Source: Anaerolineaceae bacterium (lineage in GTDB: Bacteria > Chloroflexota > Anaerolineae > Anaerolineales > Anaerolineaceae). Taken from it: a stretch of 48,701 nt of DNA. The notes beneath the pieces were generated by a model, which was given only the letters and a program-made list of their open reading frames with translations, was not told the origin of the DNA and made no database searches. Positions 39,868 to 48,049 of this stretch are shown here, one piece after another. How positions within the stretch are numbered: the stretch's first letter is position 1; every line of letters starts with the position of its first letter. The position numbers were made by a program, and so were the translations under genes. Location: positions 1 through 48,701 of the forward strand of contig JAFGLU010000121.1 of NCBI GenBank assembly GCA_016927865.1, read 5' to 3'.

Positions 39868-41211
39868 ATGAATCCACAACAGGCATGGCAGGCAACTCTG
39901 GGCCAGCTCCAGATGGAAATGTCAAAAGCAGCTTTTGACACCTGGGTACGTAATGCTGAGTTCGTATCGTACGAGAACAATACCTTCCGCATCGGTGCGC
40001 AGAACGCCTACGCTCGCGACTGGCTCGACAGTCGTTTGAGCAGCACGGTGGCGCGCATGCTCACCGGGCTGATGGGCGCTACCCAATCCGTCGAATTTGT
40101 TGTCTGGCACTTTGAAGAAGAGACTCTGCCCGCCGAACCTGCTGCCGAAACCCTCCCCAACGAACCCGCCCCCCGCGGCAACGCCACCATCAACCCGCGC
40201 TACACCTTTGAAAACTTCGTGGTCGGGGCCAGCAACCGCCTGGCACATGCCGCCTGTATGGCCGTTGCTGAAAACCCCGCCCGTGCCTACAACCCTCTCT
40301 TCCTCTATGGAGGCGTGGGGCTAGGCAAAACCCATCTCCTTCATGCCATCGGCAACGCCGCCCACAAGCGCAACCTCACCGTGATGTACGTCTCGTCGGA
40401 AGAATTCACCAACGACCTGATCAACTCGATCCGCACGCACAACACCACTGCCTTCCGCGAACGCTACCGGCGCATCGATGTACTCCTGATCGACGACATC
40501 CAGTTCATCGCCGGCAAGGAATCGACACAGGAAGAATTCTTTCACACCTTCAACACCCTTCACGGTCAGGACAAGCAAATCGTCATGTCCTCCGACCGCC
40601 CTCCCAAGGCCATGATCACCCTGGAAGAGCGCTTGCGCTCACGCTTCGAGTGGGGCCTTACCGCCGACATCCAGCCGCCCGACCTCGAGACTCGCATGGC
40701 CATTCTGCGCTCCAAAGCCGAGCGCAACAACCGCCAGGTGCCCAGCCCCCTCATCGAGACCATCGCCCGCCTGGTACAGTCCAACATCCGCGAGCTGGAA
40801 GGCGCCCTGACCCGCATCATGGCCTTTGCCGAGCTCTCCGGTCAGCCCATCACCAACCAGCTCATTCAAACCGCCCTGGCCGACTTGCTGCCGCAGCGCA
40901 GCTCGCTCGAAACCAGCCAGGTGCTGGAAGCCGTGGCCTATATCTTCGGCATCTCCACCGACGAACTGGTCGGTCGCAGCCGCACGCACGACATCGCCCT
41001 GCCTCGCCAGGTGGCCATGTACCTGATGCGCGAAGAAGTCAACGCCTCGCTGCCCCAAATTGGCGAAGCCCTGGGCGGCCGCGACCACACCACGGTCATG
41101 TACGCCTGTCAAAAGGTCGCCGACATGATCGAACGCGACGACCGCCTCCGCCGGCAGGTCATCCAAATCCGCGAGAAGCTCTACGGGCGTTCTATGCCCG
41201 TTATGGTTTAG
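39868..41211 (+). CDS. dnaA: Chromosomal replication initiator protein DnaA
   Basis: A 447-residue DnaA that opens the replication origin. Domain I is about 1-75 (PQQAWQATLGQLQMEMSKAAFDTWV). The linker is short. Domain III: Walker A GGVGLGKT (148-155), Walker B VLLIDDIQFIAGK, sensor region SSDRPPK, box VII RSRFEWGL. Domain IV: the DnaA signature GGRDHTTVMYACQKV (about 407-421) binds DnaA boxes. Shine-Dalgarno TGGAGGGATAGGGC precedes the ATG. The usual neighbour dnaN is absent; RNase J follows, with a family C element between. Confidence 0.98.
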   Translation: MNPQQAWQATLGQLQMEMSKAAFDTWVRNAEFVSYENNTFRIGAQNAYARDWLDSRLSSTVARMLTGLMGATQSVEFVVWHFEEETLPAEPAAETLPNEPAPRGNATINPRYTFENFVVGASNRLAHAACMAVAENPARAYNPLFLYGGVGLGKTHLLHAIGNAAHKRNLTVMYVSSEEFTNDLINSIRTHNTTAFRERYRRIDVLLIDDIQFIAGKESTQEEFFHTFNTLHGQDKQIVMSSDRPPKAMITLEERLRSRFEWGLTADIQPPDLETRMAILRSKAERNNRQVPSPLIETIARLVQSNIRELEGALTRIMAFAELSGQPITNQLIQTALADLLPQRSSLETSQVLEAVAYIFGISTDELVGRSRTHDIALPRQVAMYLMREEVNASLPQIGEALGGRDHTTVMYACQKVADMIERDDRLRRQVIQIREKLYGRSMPVMV

Positions 41212-41237
41212 AAAACACTGAGACCTACAATAATTCT

Positions 41238-41261
41238 GTAACTGCTCATTGGGTGAGTAGT
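41238..41261 (+). mobile_element. Family A remnant interrupted by a family C element
   Basis: GTAACTGCTCA, TTGGG, TGAGTAGT: the two ends of family A brought together without the inner palindrome. The right end resumes after the family C element as AGTAGTCAC (41534-41542). The flanks ATAATTCT and AAAATTTA share 5 of 8 bases, a possible eroded 8 bp duplication. Confidence 0.6.
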
Positions 41262-41533
41262 TTGACAATGTCACATTAAAAACAATATAACTTCCGAGCT
41301 TCGGTATTGCCCCCACCCTGCCTGCTGCCCGACCTGGCGGCCAAGATGATCAATAAGTCAAGCGTTTTACCGGGGAAGGGAAAGAATTTCGCAAAAGAGA
41401 GGGGCTGAAAGCCCCTCTCTTTTGCGAAATCTTCTCCCCTCCCCGCCCCTGAACCAAAATTTTGCATGTTTTTTCCAGCGGGGAGGGGCGGGGGTGGGGC
41501 CACATGCTCGAAGATAGAATGTGACATTGTCAA
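41262..41533. mobile_element. Family C MITE, copy 2
   Basis: 272 bp, inverted ends TTGACAATGTCACATT / AATGTGACATTGTCAA (16 bp perfect), flanked by an exact AGTAGT duplication (41256-41261 and 41534-41539). It has an internal hairpin similar to copy 1 but with CGCAAAAGAGAGGGGCT-GAA-AGCCCCTCTCTTTTGCG. It is inverted relative to copy 1: its right arm matches copy 1's left arm in reverse complement. Confidence 0.88.
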
Positions 41534-41558
41534 AGTAGTCACAAAATTTATTGCGATT

Positions 41559-41587
41559 TTGACATTTCACCACCTCTATGTTAAAAT
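41559..41587 (+). promoter_or_regulatory. Strong promoter of the RNase J gene
   Basis: Consensus -35 TTGACA (41559-41564), 17 bp spacer, -10 TAAAAT (41582-41587). Start about 41594; leader about 157 nt. Confidence 0.75.
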
Positions 41588-41593
41588 CGCCTC

Positions 41594-41707
41594 AGAATAA
41601 GGAAATAGCCGGGTTAACCGGTGTTTGAATCGATTGGGTGACCAACCTTCTTACGCTGTACTGTTCCGCCCTGGCTGGAAATTCCAGACCGGGGCGATTT
41701 TCTTTTA
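41594..41707 (+). ncRNA. Candidate structured leader / small RNA ahead of RNase J
   Basis: From the predicted start to a terminator-like hairpin plus U-tract is about 114 nt. Includes the CCGGGTTAACCGG palindrome near 41608. The sequence matches no riboswitch class I recognise. It could be an attenuated leader or an independent short RNA. Confidence 0.3.
41667..41707 (+). terminator. Intrinsic terminator-like hairpin in the RNase J leader
   Basis: CGCCCTGG pairs with CCGGGGCG (one G-U), then CTGGAA with TTCCAG across a single A bulge; ATTTTCTTTT follows. It is 44 bp upstream of the RNase J ATG. Confidence 0.65.
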
Positions 41708-41750
41708 TACCGAGGGAGCAATACCCTCTTTCAAGTACGAGGTTTATTAA

Positions 41751-43397
41751 ATGAGTTCTGAAACATTGCGCATCATTCCCCTGGGAGGCCTGGGAGAAGT
41801 TGGCCGCAACATGATGGTGTATGAATATGGCGACGACATTCTGGTCGTGGACAGCGGATTAATGTTCCCTGAAAACGACATGCTCGGCATCGACTACATC
41901 ATCCCCGATATGACCTACCTGGAACAACACAAAGAGCAGGTCCGCGGCATCGTCATTACCCACGGTCACGAAGACCACATCGGCGCCATCCACCACCTGC
42001 TCAACATTGTCAACGTGCCCATCTATGCTACGCCCCTCACCCGCGGCTTGCTCGAAGTCAAACTGGGGCGCAACGGGCTGGGCAGCAAGGCCGTCCTGAA
42101 CACCGTTCAGGCCGGAGAAACCGTGCAGATCGGCCCCTTCAAGGTCGAATTCTTCCACGTCTGCCACTCCATCCCCGACGGCGTCGGCCTGGGCATCGAA
42201 ACCCCCGCCGGTCTAATCGTCCACTCTGGTGACTACAAGTTTGACCACACACCCGTGGACGGCTGGCCCTCCGATTATGCCAAACTAGCCGAGTTCTCGC
42301 AGCGCGGCGTATTGGCCCTGCTGTCCGACTCGACCAACGCCGAGCGTGCCGGCTGGACCCCTTCCGAAAAGGTTGTCGACGCCGCCCTCGAGACGGTTTT
42401 TCAGCAGGCCAAAGGCCGCATTATCATCGCCAGCTTCGCCTCGCTCGTCTCGCGCATGCAGCAGATTGCCAACGCCTCAGCCCGCCACGGCCGCAAGCTG
42501 GCCTTCGTCGGCCCCAGTATGATCGATAATATGAAGATGGCTCGCAAGCTGGGCTATCTGGATATTCCCGAGAACCTGGTCATCCCCATCGATCAAGCCT
42601 TGCACCTGCCCGATGAAGAAGTCGCCATCATGTGCACCGGCTCGCAGGGCGAGCCGACCTCCATCATGGGGCGCCTCTCAGTGGGGTCTAACCGCCTGTT
42701 CGACCTCAAGTTCGGCGACACAGTGGTGCTCTCCTCGCACCCCATTCCCGGCAATGAGGAAGCCGTCTATCGCGTCATTAATCGCCTCATCCAGCGCGGC
42801 GCCGACGTGGTCTACGAAGCCATCGCCCCGGTGCACGTTTCGGGTCATGCCAGCCAGGAAGAGATGAAACTCCTCCTGCACCTCACCCGCCCTAAGTACT
42901 TCATCCCCATCCATGGCGAGCTGCGCCAGCTTCACCAGCACGCCCGCCTGGCCCGCACCATCGGCCTGGAGCCTCAAAACATCCAGATTATCGAAAACGG
43001 GCAAATCGTGGAGTTTACCGACGGGCAGATGAGCCTTTCGGATGAACGCGTCCCGTCCACTTACATCTTTGTGGACGGCTCCGGTGTAGGCGATCTGGAT
43101 CCAGACGTGATGCGCGAGCGGGAAGCCCTTTCTCGCGACGGTATGATCATGGTCAACATGACCCTCAGCCGCGACCTTGGCCAGGTGGTGTACGATCCTC
43201 AAATCGCCACTCACGGCTTCATGCTTCCGCGCGAAGCCGAGCAGTTATTTGAAAACACCCGCCAACAGGCCATCCAGGCCGCCTCAAAGGCCAACGGCAA
43301 CATCAAGCGTGACGTAGAAGAAGCCGTGCGCGAGCACATTTACAGCGAAACCCGCCGCCGCCCGTTGATCTTTGTGACCGTCAGTAGAACGTTTTAA
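41751..43397 (+). CDS. rnj: Ribonuclease J
   Basis: A 548-residue metallo-beta-lactamase-fold RNase with 5'-3' exo- and endonuclease activity in mRNA turnover. GGLGEVGRNMMVYEYGDDIL starts the RNase J domain; HGHEDHIGAI (about 70-79) holds two zincs; then HSGDYKFDHTPVDG, the beta-CASP region with SDSTNAERAG and CTGSQGEP, and VHVSGHASQEEM. The C-terminal dimerisation region is about 450-548. The start ATG lacks a strong Shine-Dalgarno (CGAGGT nearby). It is alone in its message, controlled by the long leader. Confidence 0.96.
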   Translation: MSSETLRIIPLGGLGEVGRNMMVYEYGDDILVVDSGLMFPENDMLGIDYIIPDMTYLEQHKEQVRGIVITHGHEDHIGAIHHLLNIVNVPIYATPLTRGLLEVKLGRNGLGSKAVLNTVQAGETVQIGPFKVEFFHVCHSIPDGVGLGIETPAGLIVHSGDYKFDHTPVDGWPSDYAKLAEFSQRGVLALLSDSTNAERAGWTPSEKVVDAALETVFQQAKGRIIIASFASLVSRMQQIANASARHGRKLAFVGPSMIDNMKMARKLGYLDIPENLVIPIDQALHLPDEEVAIMCTGSQGEPTSIMGRLSVGSNRLFDLKFGDTVVLSSHPIPGNEEAVYRVINRLIQRGADVVYEAIAPVHVSGHASQEEMKLLLHLTRPKYFIPIHGELRQLHQHARLARTIGLEPQNIQIIENGQIVEFTDGQMSLSDERVPSTYIFVDGSGVGDLDPDVMREREALSRDGMIMVNMTLSRDLGQVVYDPQIATHGFMLPREAEQLFENTRQQAIQAASKANGNIKRDVEEAVREHIYSETRRRPLIFVTVSRTF

Positions 43398-43463
43398 CGC
43401 CGTCCGCGCTCCGCTGTCCGCTTTAGAGCGAAAAGCGATGTGCGAACAGCGTTAAGCGTCTCC

Positions 43464-44126
43464 TCACCATTCCCCCTCTTTCCAGCCACCTTCCCCGCGC
43501 AGCGGTACAAACGCCACGGGGAAGATTGATTCCATCTCAAAGCGCGCGCCCACTCGTTGCCAGCGCTGCAAATCCTGGCTGCCGTGCCCGCCCACCGGCG
43601 CCACCAGGAAGCCGCCATCGGCTAGCTGCTCCAGCAGCGCCTGGGCCAGCCCCGGAGTCGCAGCCGTGACCATGATGCCCTGGTATGGCGCATAAGAAGG
43701 CCAGCCCAGCGAACCGTCTCCGCAATGAACCACCACGTTGCGCACGCTAAGGCTGTTTAGCACCTGCCGCGCGGCGGTTGCCAGTTGGGGATGCCGCTCC
43801 ACCGTATGCACCTCCGCCGCCAATCGCGCCAGTACCGCCGCCTGGTAACCCGACCCCGTGCCGATTTCCAACACCCGCTCTGTGCCTTGCAATTCCAGCA
43901 GGCTGCTCATCACCGCCACCATATACGGCTGCGAAATCGTCTGGCTTTGCGCAATGGGCAGCGGGCAGTCATCGTAGGCCTGCCCCTGGTATTCCTGCGT
44001 CACAAACAAGTGTCTCGGCACAGCCCGCATGGCCGTCAGCACCCGCGCATCACGCACATGCCGCCGCTCAATCTGCTCGCGGACCATTTCTTCACGTTCC
44101 CGGGAATAAAGCGCTTCGTTTTCCAT
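43464..44126 (-). CDS. pcm: Protein-L-isoaspartate O-methyltransferase
   Basis: A 220-residue SAM-dependent repair enzyme for damaged Asp/Asn residues. The family motifs are present: VREQIERRHVRDARVLTAMRAVPRHLFV at the start, then YDDCPLPIAQSQTISQPYMVAVM, VLEIGTGSGYQAAVLARL (SAM loop) and GDGSLGWPSYAPY. On the minus strand a -10-like TATGAT (44140-44135) ends 8 bp upstream of the ATG, suggesting a leaderless message. No Shine-Dalgarno is visible. The RNase J gene converges from the left with 66 bp between. Confidence 0.92.
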   Translation of the reverse strand: MENEALYSREREEMVREQIERRHVRDARVLTAMRAVPRHLFVTQEYQGQAYDDCPLPIAQSQTISQPYMVAVMSSLLELQGTERVLEIGTGSGYQAAVLARLAAEVHTVERHPQLATAARQVLNSLSVRNVVVHCGDGSLGWPSYAPYQGIMVTAATPGLAQALLEQLADGGFLVAPVGGHGSQDLQRWQRVGARFEMESIFPVAFVPLRGEGGWKEGEW

Positions 44127-44376
44127 GCATTCTTATCATAGTACAAATGGCGGCCCGTTGCGTTAAATATCGAGCGCCTCTTTGTAGCGCGGGTTTCTTA
44201 CCCGCGTCCGATACCGTGTCATAACCAAAAATCAGCACTCTTTCGCGGAAAAATTCTTTCTTCTCTGCGACCCTCTGCGCCCTCTGCGCCTCCGCGGTGA
44301 ATCCTCATCCAACAGGCGCAGCGCGACTCTGGTCGATTCGCTTGCCTTATCCCATCGCTGCCGCCCCTACAAGCCC
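44127..44376. other. Intergenic region with repeat fragments
   Basis: 250 bp between pcm and mutY, no gene. Has a small hairpin CGCGGG-TTTCTTA-CCCGCG (44188-44206), and the CTCTGCG-type tandem repeat at 44264-44303. Confidence 0.6.
44264..44303 (-). repeat. Short tandem repeat of CGCAGAGGG units
   Basis: On the minus strand: CCGCGGAGG, CGCAGAGGG, CGCAGAGGG, TCGCAGAGAAG. This type of CGCAGAGG-rich segment is common in intergenic DNA of several bacterial phyla; its function is unknown. Confidence 0.6.
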
Positions 44377-45441
44377 CTACCGGTTCGCCAACACCTTGGA
44401 TATTTGCCGGTCGATCTTGCCCATCGGGTAATCCTTCAACTCCCCCACCGTCACCCAACGCACCTCTTGCGCCTCCACCGCGCGCGGCTCGCTGCCGTCT
44501 GCCAGTTCGCAATGGAAAGCATGTAAGGTCACCTTGAAATGCGTGTACGCGTGGCGGAACACCCCCAACTCTTCCCCCACGCTAATCTCCGCATCCAGCT
44601 CTTCGCGGATCTCTCTGCTCAGGCAATCGGGCAGCTTTTCGCCCGGCTCCACCTTCCCGCCGGGAAACTCCCACATGCCCCCCAGCAGCCCATCTGCCGG
44701 GCGCATGGCCAGCAGCACCCGCCCTGCTCGCCAGATCACCGCCGCCGTGACGGTAACGTGCGGCACGGCCTTCTTCTCTTCCATCACCGGGCGCAGCTCC
44801 TGCAAAGCCAGTTCGCGTGACTTGCACACCTCTGCCAGCGGGCAGATCAAACAGGCCGGCTTCGCCGGCGTGCAAATGGTCGCACCCAGGTCCATCAAGG
44901 CCTGGTTATAATCACCCGCCCGGCCCGGTGGCAAATGGGCCTGGGCTAATTCCCACAACCTCCGCTCTCCTTCTGGCGAGCGGGCCGGCAGACTCACATT
45001 CTCCACCCGCGCCAGCACCCGCCGGATGTTGCCATCCAACGCCGCCTCATCCAGCCCAAAAGCCATCGAGGCGATCGCCCCAGCGGTATAACGCCCAATC
45101 CCAGGTAGTCGCTCCAGCGCAGCCCGTTCGGAGGGCAACTCGCCTCCGTACTCAGCCATCACCACTCGCGCCGCACGGTGCAGATTGCGCGCCCGGCTGT
45201 AATAACCCAGACCTTCCCACAGGCGCAGCACATCCTGCTCGTCGGCTTCCGCCAGCGCAGCCACGGTTGGAAAGCGCTTTAGCCAGCGGTCATAATAGGG
45301 GATCACTGTCTCCACGCGGGTCTGCTGGAGCATGATCTCCGAGACCCACACGGCATAGGCGTCTGTCTCACCGCGCCAGGGAAGGCTGCGCGCAGCCCTG
45401 GCGTACCAATCCAGCAGCCGCCGCGACACCTCTGTCAGCAT
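44377..45441 (-). CDS. mutY: Adenine DNA glycosylase MutY with C-terminal NUDIX-like domain
   Basis: A 354-residue glycosylase that removes adenine paired with 8-oxoguanine. The N-terminal domain has SEIMLQQTRVETVIPYYDRW (catalytic Glu), the helix-hairpin-helix LERLPGIGRYTAGAI, and the Asp in YNQALMDLGATIC. The iron-sulfur cluster has C-x6-C-x2-C-x5-C (CTPAKPACLICPLAEVC). The C-terminal NUDIX-like domain (about 230-354) recognises 8-oxoG and keeps an MWEFPGGKVEPGEKLPDCLSR box. It follows two other genes with 9 bp spacing, so it is the end of a three-gene message. Confidence 0.95.
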   Translation of the reverse strand: MLTEVSRRLLDWYARAARSLPWRGETDAYAVWVSEIMLQQTRVETVIPYYDRWLKRFPTVAALAEADEQDVLRLWEGLGYYSRARNLHRAARVVMAEYGGELPSERAALERLPGIGRYTAGAIASMAFGLDEAALDGNIRRVLARVENVSLPARSPEGERRLWELAQAHLPPGRAGDYNQALMDLGATICTPAKPACLICPLAEVCKSRELALQELRPVMEEKKAVPHVTVTAAVIWRAGRVLLAMRPADGLLGGMWEFPGGKVEPGEKLPDCLSREIREELDAEISVGEELGVFRHAYTHFKVTLHAFHCELADGSEPRAVEAQEVRWVTVGELKDYPMGKIDRQISKVLANR

Positions 45442-45450
45442 TCGATCCCG

Positions 45451-45753
45451 CTAGAACTGAAATCCGCCGCGGGTTTCGACGACTTTTTGATCGTAATTCT
45501 GCACAAAATCCATCAATTGATCGTACAGCCGCTGCCAATCATCAGACTGCAAAACGCGGGTAACCCGCCCCAGGGTGGGCAGGCTGGCGCCAACCATCAC
45601 CTGCGGGCGCCGTCCATAGATTGTCGCCCACGCATCGGTTAGCTCAAAACCCAGGCGCTTCACGCCAGGAATAAACTCACGCACCACAAACTCGAAGTAC
45701 TCTTGGTCTCGTTCTGGACGAATGTCCCAGGTCATGATGAGTTTGCAGCTCAT
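45451..45753 (-). CDS. Hypothetical protein, possible dimeric alpha-beta barrel
   Basis: 100 residues from ATG 45753: CKLIMTWDIRPERDQEYFEFVVREFIPGVKRLGFELTDAWATIYG, then QVMVGASLPTLGRVTRVLQSDDWQRLYDQLMDFVQNYDQKVV. A ferredoxin-like dimeric alpha-beta barrel (similar to EthD or NIPSNAP-like proteins) seems possible, but no motif proves this. AAAGGAG precedes the ATG at 5 bp; a GTG at 45759 in the same frame is too close to that site. It sits between the MBL-fold gene and mutY. Confidence 0.7.
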   Translation of the reverse strand: MSCKLIMTWDIRPERDQEYFEFVVREFIPGVKRLGFELTDAWATIYGRRPQVMVGASLPTLGRVTRVLQSDDWQRLYDQLMDFVQNYDQKVVETRGGFQF

Positions 45754-45763
45754 GGACACTCCT

Positions 45764-46411
45764 TTATCCCCGCTGGTAATCGAGCACCACCACCCGAGTC
45801 TCCTCAGGCAGCGCAGAATTTCCGGTCAGTTTGAGCATAGGCTGCACTTCCAGGTCAGAAAGGCCCATTTCTTTGAGAAACTTGTTCAACGGATCCAACT
45901 GCGGCAGGCTGTCCTTGGTCGCATAATGCATCGGGATGACAATGTTAGGCTCGATCAGGCTAATCACTTCCGCCGCCTTGGCCGCGTTTAAGCTGGGGCC
46001 ATCTCCCACCGGAACCAGGGCCACATGCACGTTGCCCAGCGCCTCCACCTCAGACTGCGATGGGACGTGGGTCATGTCGCCCAGGTGCGCCACATTGACA
46101 CCATTGAAATCGAACACATACAGGGTGTTGCGCAGTTCGCCTTCTTTGCCCGAGCGGTGATTGGTTTGAATTGCGGTAATGAAAACCCCGCCAATCTCAA
46201 ACTCCCCCGGACCGGTGATGACATGCGAAGTGCCCTTAACGGCTTCGCTAAAATTGTGCGACGGAGTATCGTGGCTAATCGTCACGATATCGGCGCGGAG
46301 TTTCAATGCTTCGTATCCGGTAACACGGTGATCGAACGGGTCGGTCACCACCGCGGCCATACCGCGTTCCATCATCCGGAAACAAGAATGTCCATACCAA
46401 GTAATTTCCAT
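45764..46411 (-). CDS. Metallo-beta-lactamase-fold protein, UPF0173-like, with degraded metal motif
   Basis: A 215-residue MBL-fold protein. MEITWYGHSCFRM, ADIVTISHDTPSHNFSEAVKG, GPGEFEIGGVFITAI and LNAAKAAEVISLIEPNIVIPMHY fit UPF0173/YtkL-like proteins. In most relatives the loop is HxHxDH. Here SHDTPSHN has Thr where the second His should be, and Ser where the Asp should be. His residues at both ends (about 48 and 53) remain, and later H (TNHRS, VAHLGD, MHYATK) also. It may have lost or changed activity. Shine-Dalgarno TTGGAGGATGC precedes the ATG. Confidence 0.82.
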   Translation of the reverse strand: MEITWYGHSCFRMMERGMAAVVTDPFDHRVTGYEALKLRADIVTISHDTPSHNFSEAVKGTSHVITGPGEFEIGGVFITAIQTNHRSGKEGELRNTLYVFDFNGVNVAHLGDMTHVPSQSEVEALGNVHVALVPVGDGPSLNAAKAAEVISLIEPNIVIPMHYATKDSLPQLDPLNKFLKEMGLSDLEVQPMLKLTGNSALPEETRVVVLDYQRG

Positions 46412-46477
46412 GCATCCTCCAAAGTTCAGCCCTGATTATACTATGGTATTCGCAGCCTCGCCCGTCATTCTAGCCGG

Positions 46478-46539
46478 GTAACTAGATTCTCGAATTTGAG
46501 GTGTGTGGGGTGCTTCGCAGCCCACACACCTCAAATTCG
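46478..46539 (+). mobile_element. Truncated family A element, copy 5
   Basis: GTAACTA followed after a few bases by the inner palindrome CGAATTTGAGGTGTGTGG...GAATTCG-type at 46491-46539, stem with one G-G mismatch at 46510/46520 and a TTC loop. The right end (AGTTAC) is not recognised. It lies between divergent genes. Same orientation as the other copies. Confidence 0.75.
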
Positions 46540-46550
46540 GGCTTCGGCGG

Positions 46551-46580
46551 TTAGCAATTCATTGCCAAATCAGATATACT
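46551..46580 (+). promoter_or_regulatory. Predicted promoter of the beta-propeller lipoprotein gene
   Basis: -35 TTAGCA (46551-46556), 18 bp spacer, -10 TATACT (46575-46580). Start near 46587. A Shine-Dalgarno CTGGAGG follows before the ATG at 46610. Confidence 0.45.
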
Positions 46581-46609
46581 ATACCAACAATTTAATCTGG
46601 AGGCCTTCC

Positions 46610-47971
46610 ATGCGTCGCTTAACCATCCGCCTGATCCTCGTATTCTCCGTCCTTGCCTCGGCTGCCCTGGCCTGTGTGCTGCCGGGCGGCTCTTCCACCC
46701 CCGTGCCTAACCCCGCCCTCACCGCTGCCGTGGAGACCCTTGCGGCGCTCAACACCGCCCTGGCCCCCACCGAGGCCCCTCCCGCCGCCGAAGTTGTCCC
46801 TCCATCGCCCACTCCCACCGAGACGGCCATCGCCAAGCCCCTTCCTGACGCCCCGTCCGGCGTAGATTTGATCTATAAAGACGCCCCGCGCAACCTGTGG
46901 GCATGGAAAGAAGGATCTGCACCCATACAACTCACCACCTCCGGCGATGTCGAGTCCATCGCCCTCTCCCCCGACGGCACGCTGGCCGCCTTCACCCGCA
47001 GCAGCGACTATTTGAACTACACCTTGTGGGTTGTGCCCACGGCTGGCGGAAGCGAACGCCGCCTGCTGACCGCGAGCGAAATATTTAGCCTGGGCAGGAT
47101 CGACGGCGCTGTCTCAGCCGCTATCGATTCTCTGGCTTGGGTTCCCGGCACGCATAAACTGGCCATCAGCACCTACCCACTCTTTGAAGGCCCCGGCCTC
47201 CTGCGCAACGAAGACCTGACCTTTATCGACGCCGACAGCGGCGTCCAAACACCCATCTTCGCCCACGGCGAAGGCGGCATCTACAGCTTTTCCCCCGATG
47301 GCGCCCGCATGGCCATCTCGCGCACCGACCGCGTTGACCTGGCCAACGCTGATGGCAGCGGCCGCCTGAACGGGTTGGTCAGCTTTACTCCCGTACTCAC
47401 CTACAGTGAATACGCCTACTATCCCGAAGCATTCTGGGCTCCCGACAGCAGCCGCTTTGGGGTTGCCATCCCACCCTCGGCTTCGCTGGATTCGAACGGT
47501 CCCACCACTCTGTACCAGGTCAACCTGGATGGCTCCGCTACCACCCAAAGGAGTTTTGAGACCGCGCCGCTCATGTGGATCACGCTCTCCCCCGACCTGA
47601 ACCAGGCAGCCTATCTGACCACAATTGGCGACCCTTTCAATCTCATGCTGGTTCAATCCAGTGGCGACCTGGGCGGCTTGAGTATTCCTTCCGTACGTTC
47701 GTTCCTGAGCTGGGCGCCCGATTCGGTGCACTTCGCCTACGTCGATAACACTTCCGGCGCGGTGAACATTGGCAGCATCGCCGGAACGCCTTCGGCTCTA
47801 CCCGGAGCTGTGGACGTGACCAGCCTGGCCTGGCTGCCCGACGGGCGCGTGGTGTTCATCACCCGTTCTGGCTCCAGTGGGGATTTATACATTTCAGACC
47901 TTAGCAGCCCCGCAACGTTGCTGGCATCTCTGGGTTCTGGTTCTGGCTTTCCATCCTTCGACCTGCCCTGA
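46610..47971 (+). CDS. Lipoprotein with WD40/TolB-like beta-propeller
   Basis: A 453-residue secreted protein. The signal peptide MRRLTIRLILVFSVLASAALAC has a lipobox at LALAC (Cys22). A Pro-Thr-Ala-rich linker spans about 24-80 (APTEAPPAAEVVPPSPTPTE). The rest has repeated SPDG motifs (SIALSPDGTLAAFTR, YSFSPDGARMAIS, WAPDSSRFGVA, TLSPDLNQAAYLT, WAPDSVHFAYV, AWLPDGRVVFIT), a beta-propeller of about six blades like TolB/PD40. A ligand-binding or scaffold role on the cell surface is likely. Start: ATG 46610 with CTGGAGG 7 bp upstream; a longer frame from 46496 runs through a repeat. Confidence 0.82.
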   Translation: MRRLTIRLILVFSVLASAALACVLPGGSSTPVPNPALTAAVETLAALNTALAPTEAPPAAEVVPPSPTPTETAIAKPLPDAPSGVDLIYKDAPRNLWAWKEGSAPIQLTTSGDVESIALSPDGTLAAFTRSSDYLNYTLWVVPTAGGSERRLLTASEIFSLGRIDGAVSAAIDSLAWVPGTHKLAISTYPLFEGPGLLRNEDLTFIDADSGVQTPIFAHGEGGIYSFSPDGARMAISRTDRVDLANADGSGRLNGLVSFTPVLTYSEYAYYPEAFWAPDSSRFGVAIPPSASLDSNGPTTLYQVNLDGSATTQRSFETAPLMWITLSPDLNQAAYLTTIGDPFNLMLVQSSGDLGGLSIPSVRSFLSWAPDSVHFAYVDNTSGAVNIGSIAGTPSALPGAVDVTSLAWLPDGRVVFITRSGSSGDLYISDLSSPATLLASLGSGSGFPSFDLP

Positions 47972-47988
47972 TCGCATCCATGAACCTT

Positions 47989-48020
47989 TTGTAGGTGCAC
48001 TTCATGAAGTGCACCTACAA
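47989..48020. repeat. Perfect 32 bp palindrome, family B
   Basis: Centred between 48004 and 48005, TTGTAGGTGCACTTCA and complement. The GTAGGTGCA half is the same as that of the 12850 copy, with CTTCATGAAG at the centre. Confidence 0.85.
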
Positions 48021-48049
48021 GGAATACCTTTCTCCTTTCTCCTTTTTCC

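Larger units (their letters stand above)
41212..41750 (+). other. Repeat-rich region between dnaA and RNase J
   Basis: 539 bp with no gene. Contains a family A remnant (41238-41261), the nested family C MITE (41262-41533), the RNase J promoter (41559-41587), and a long leader ending in a terminator-like hairpin (41667-41707). Confidence 0.8.
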
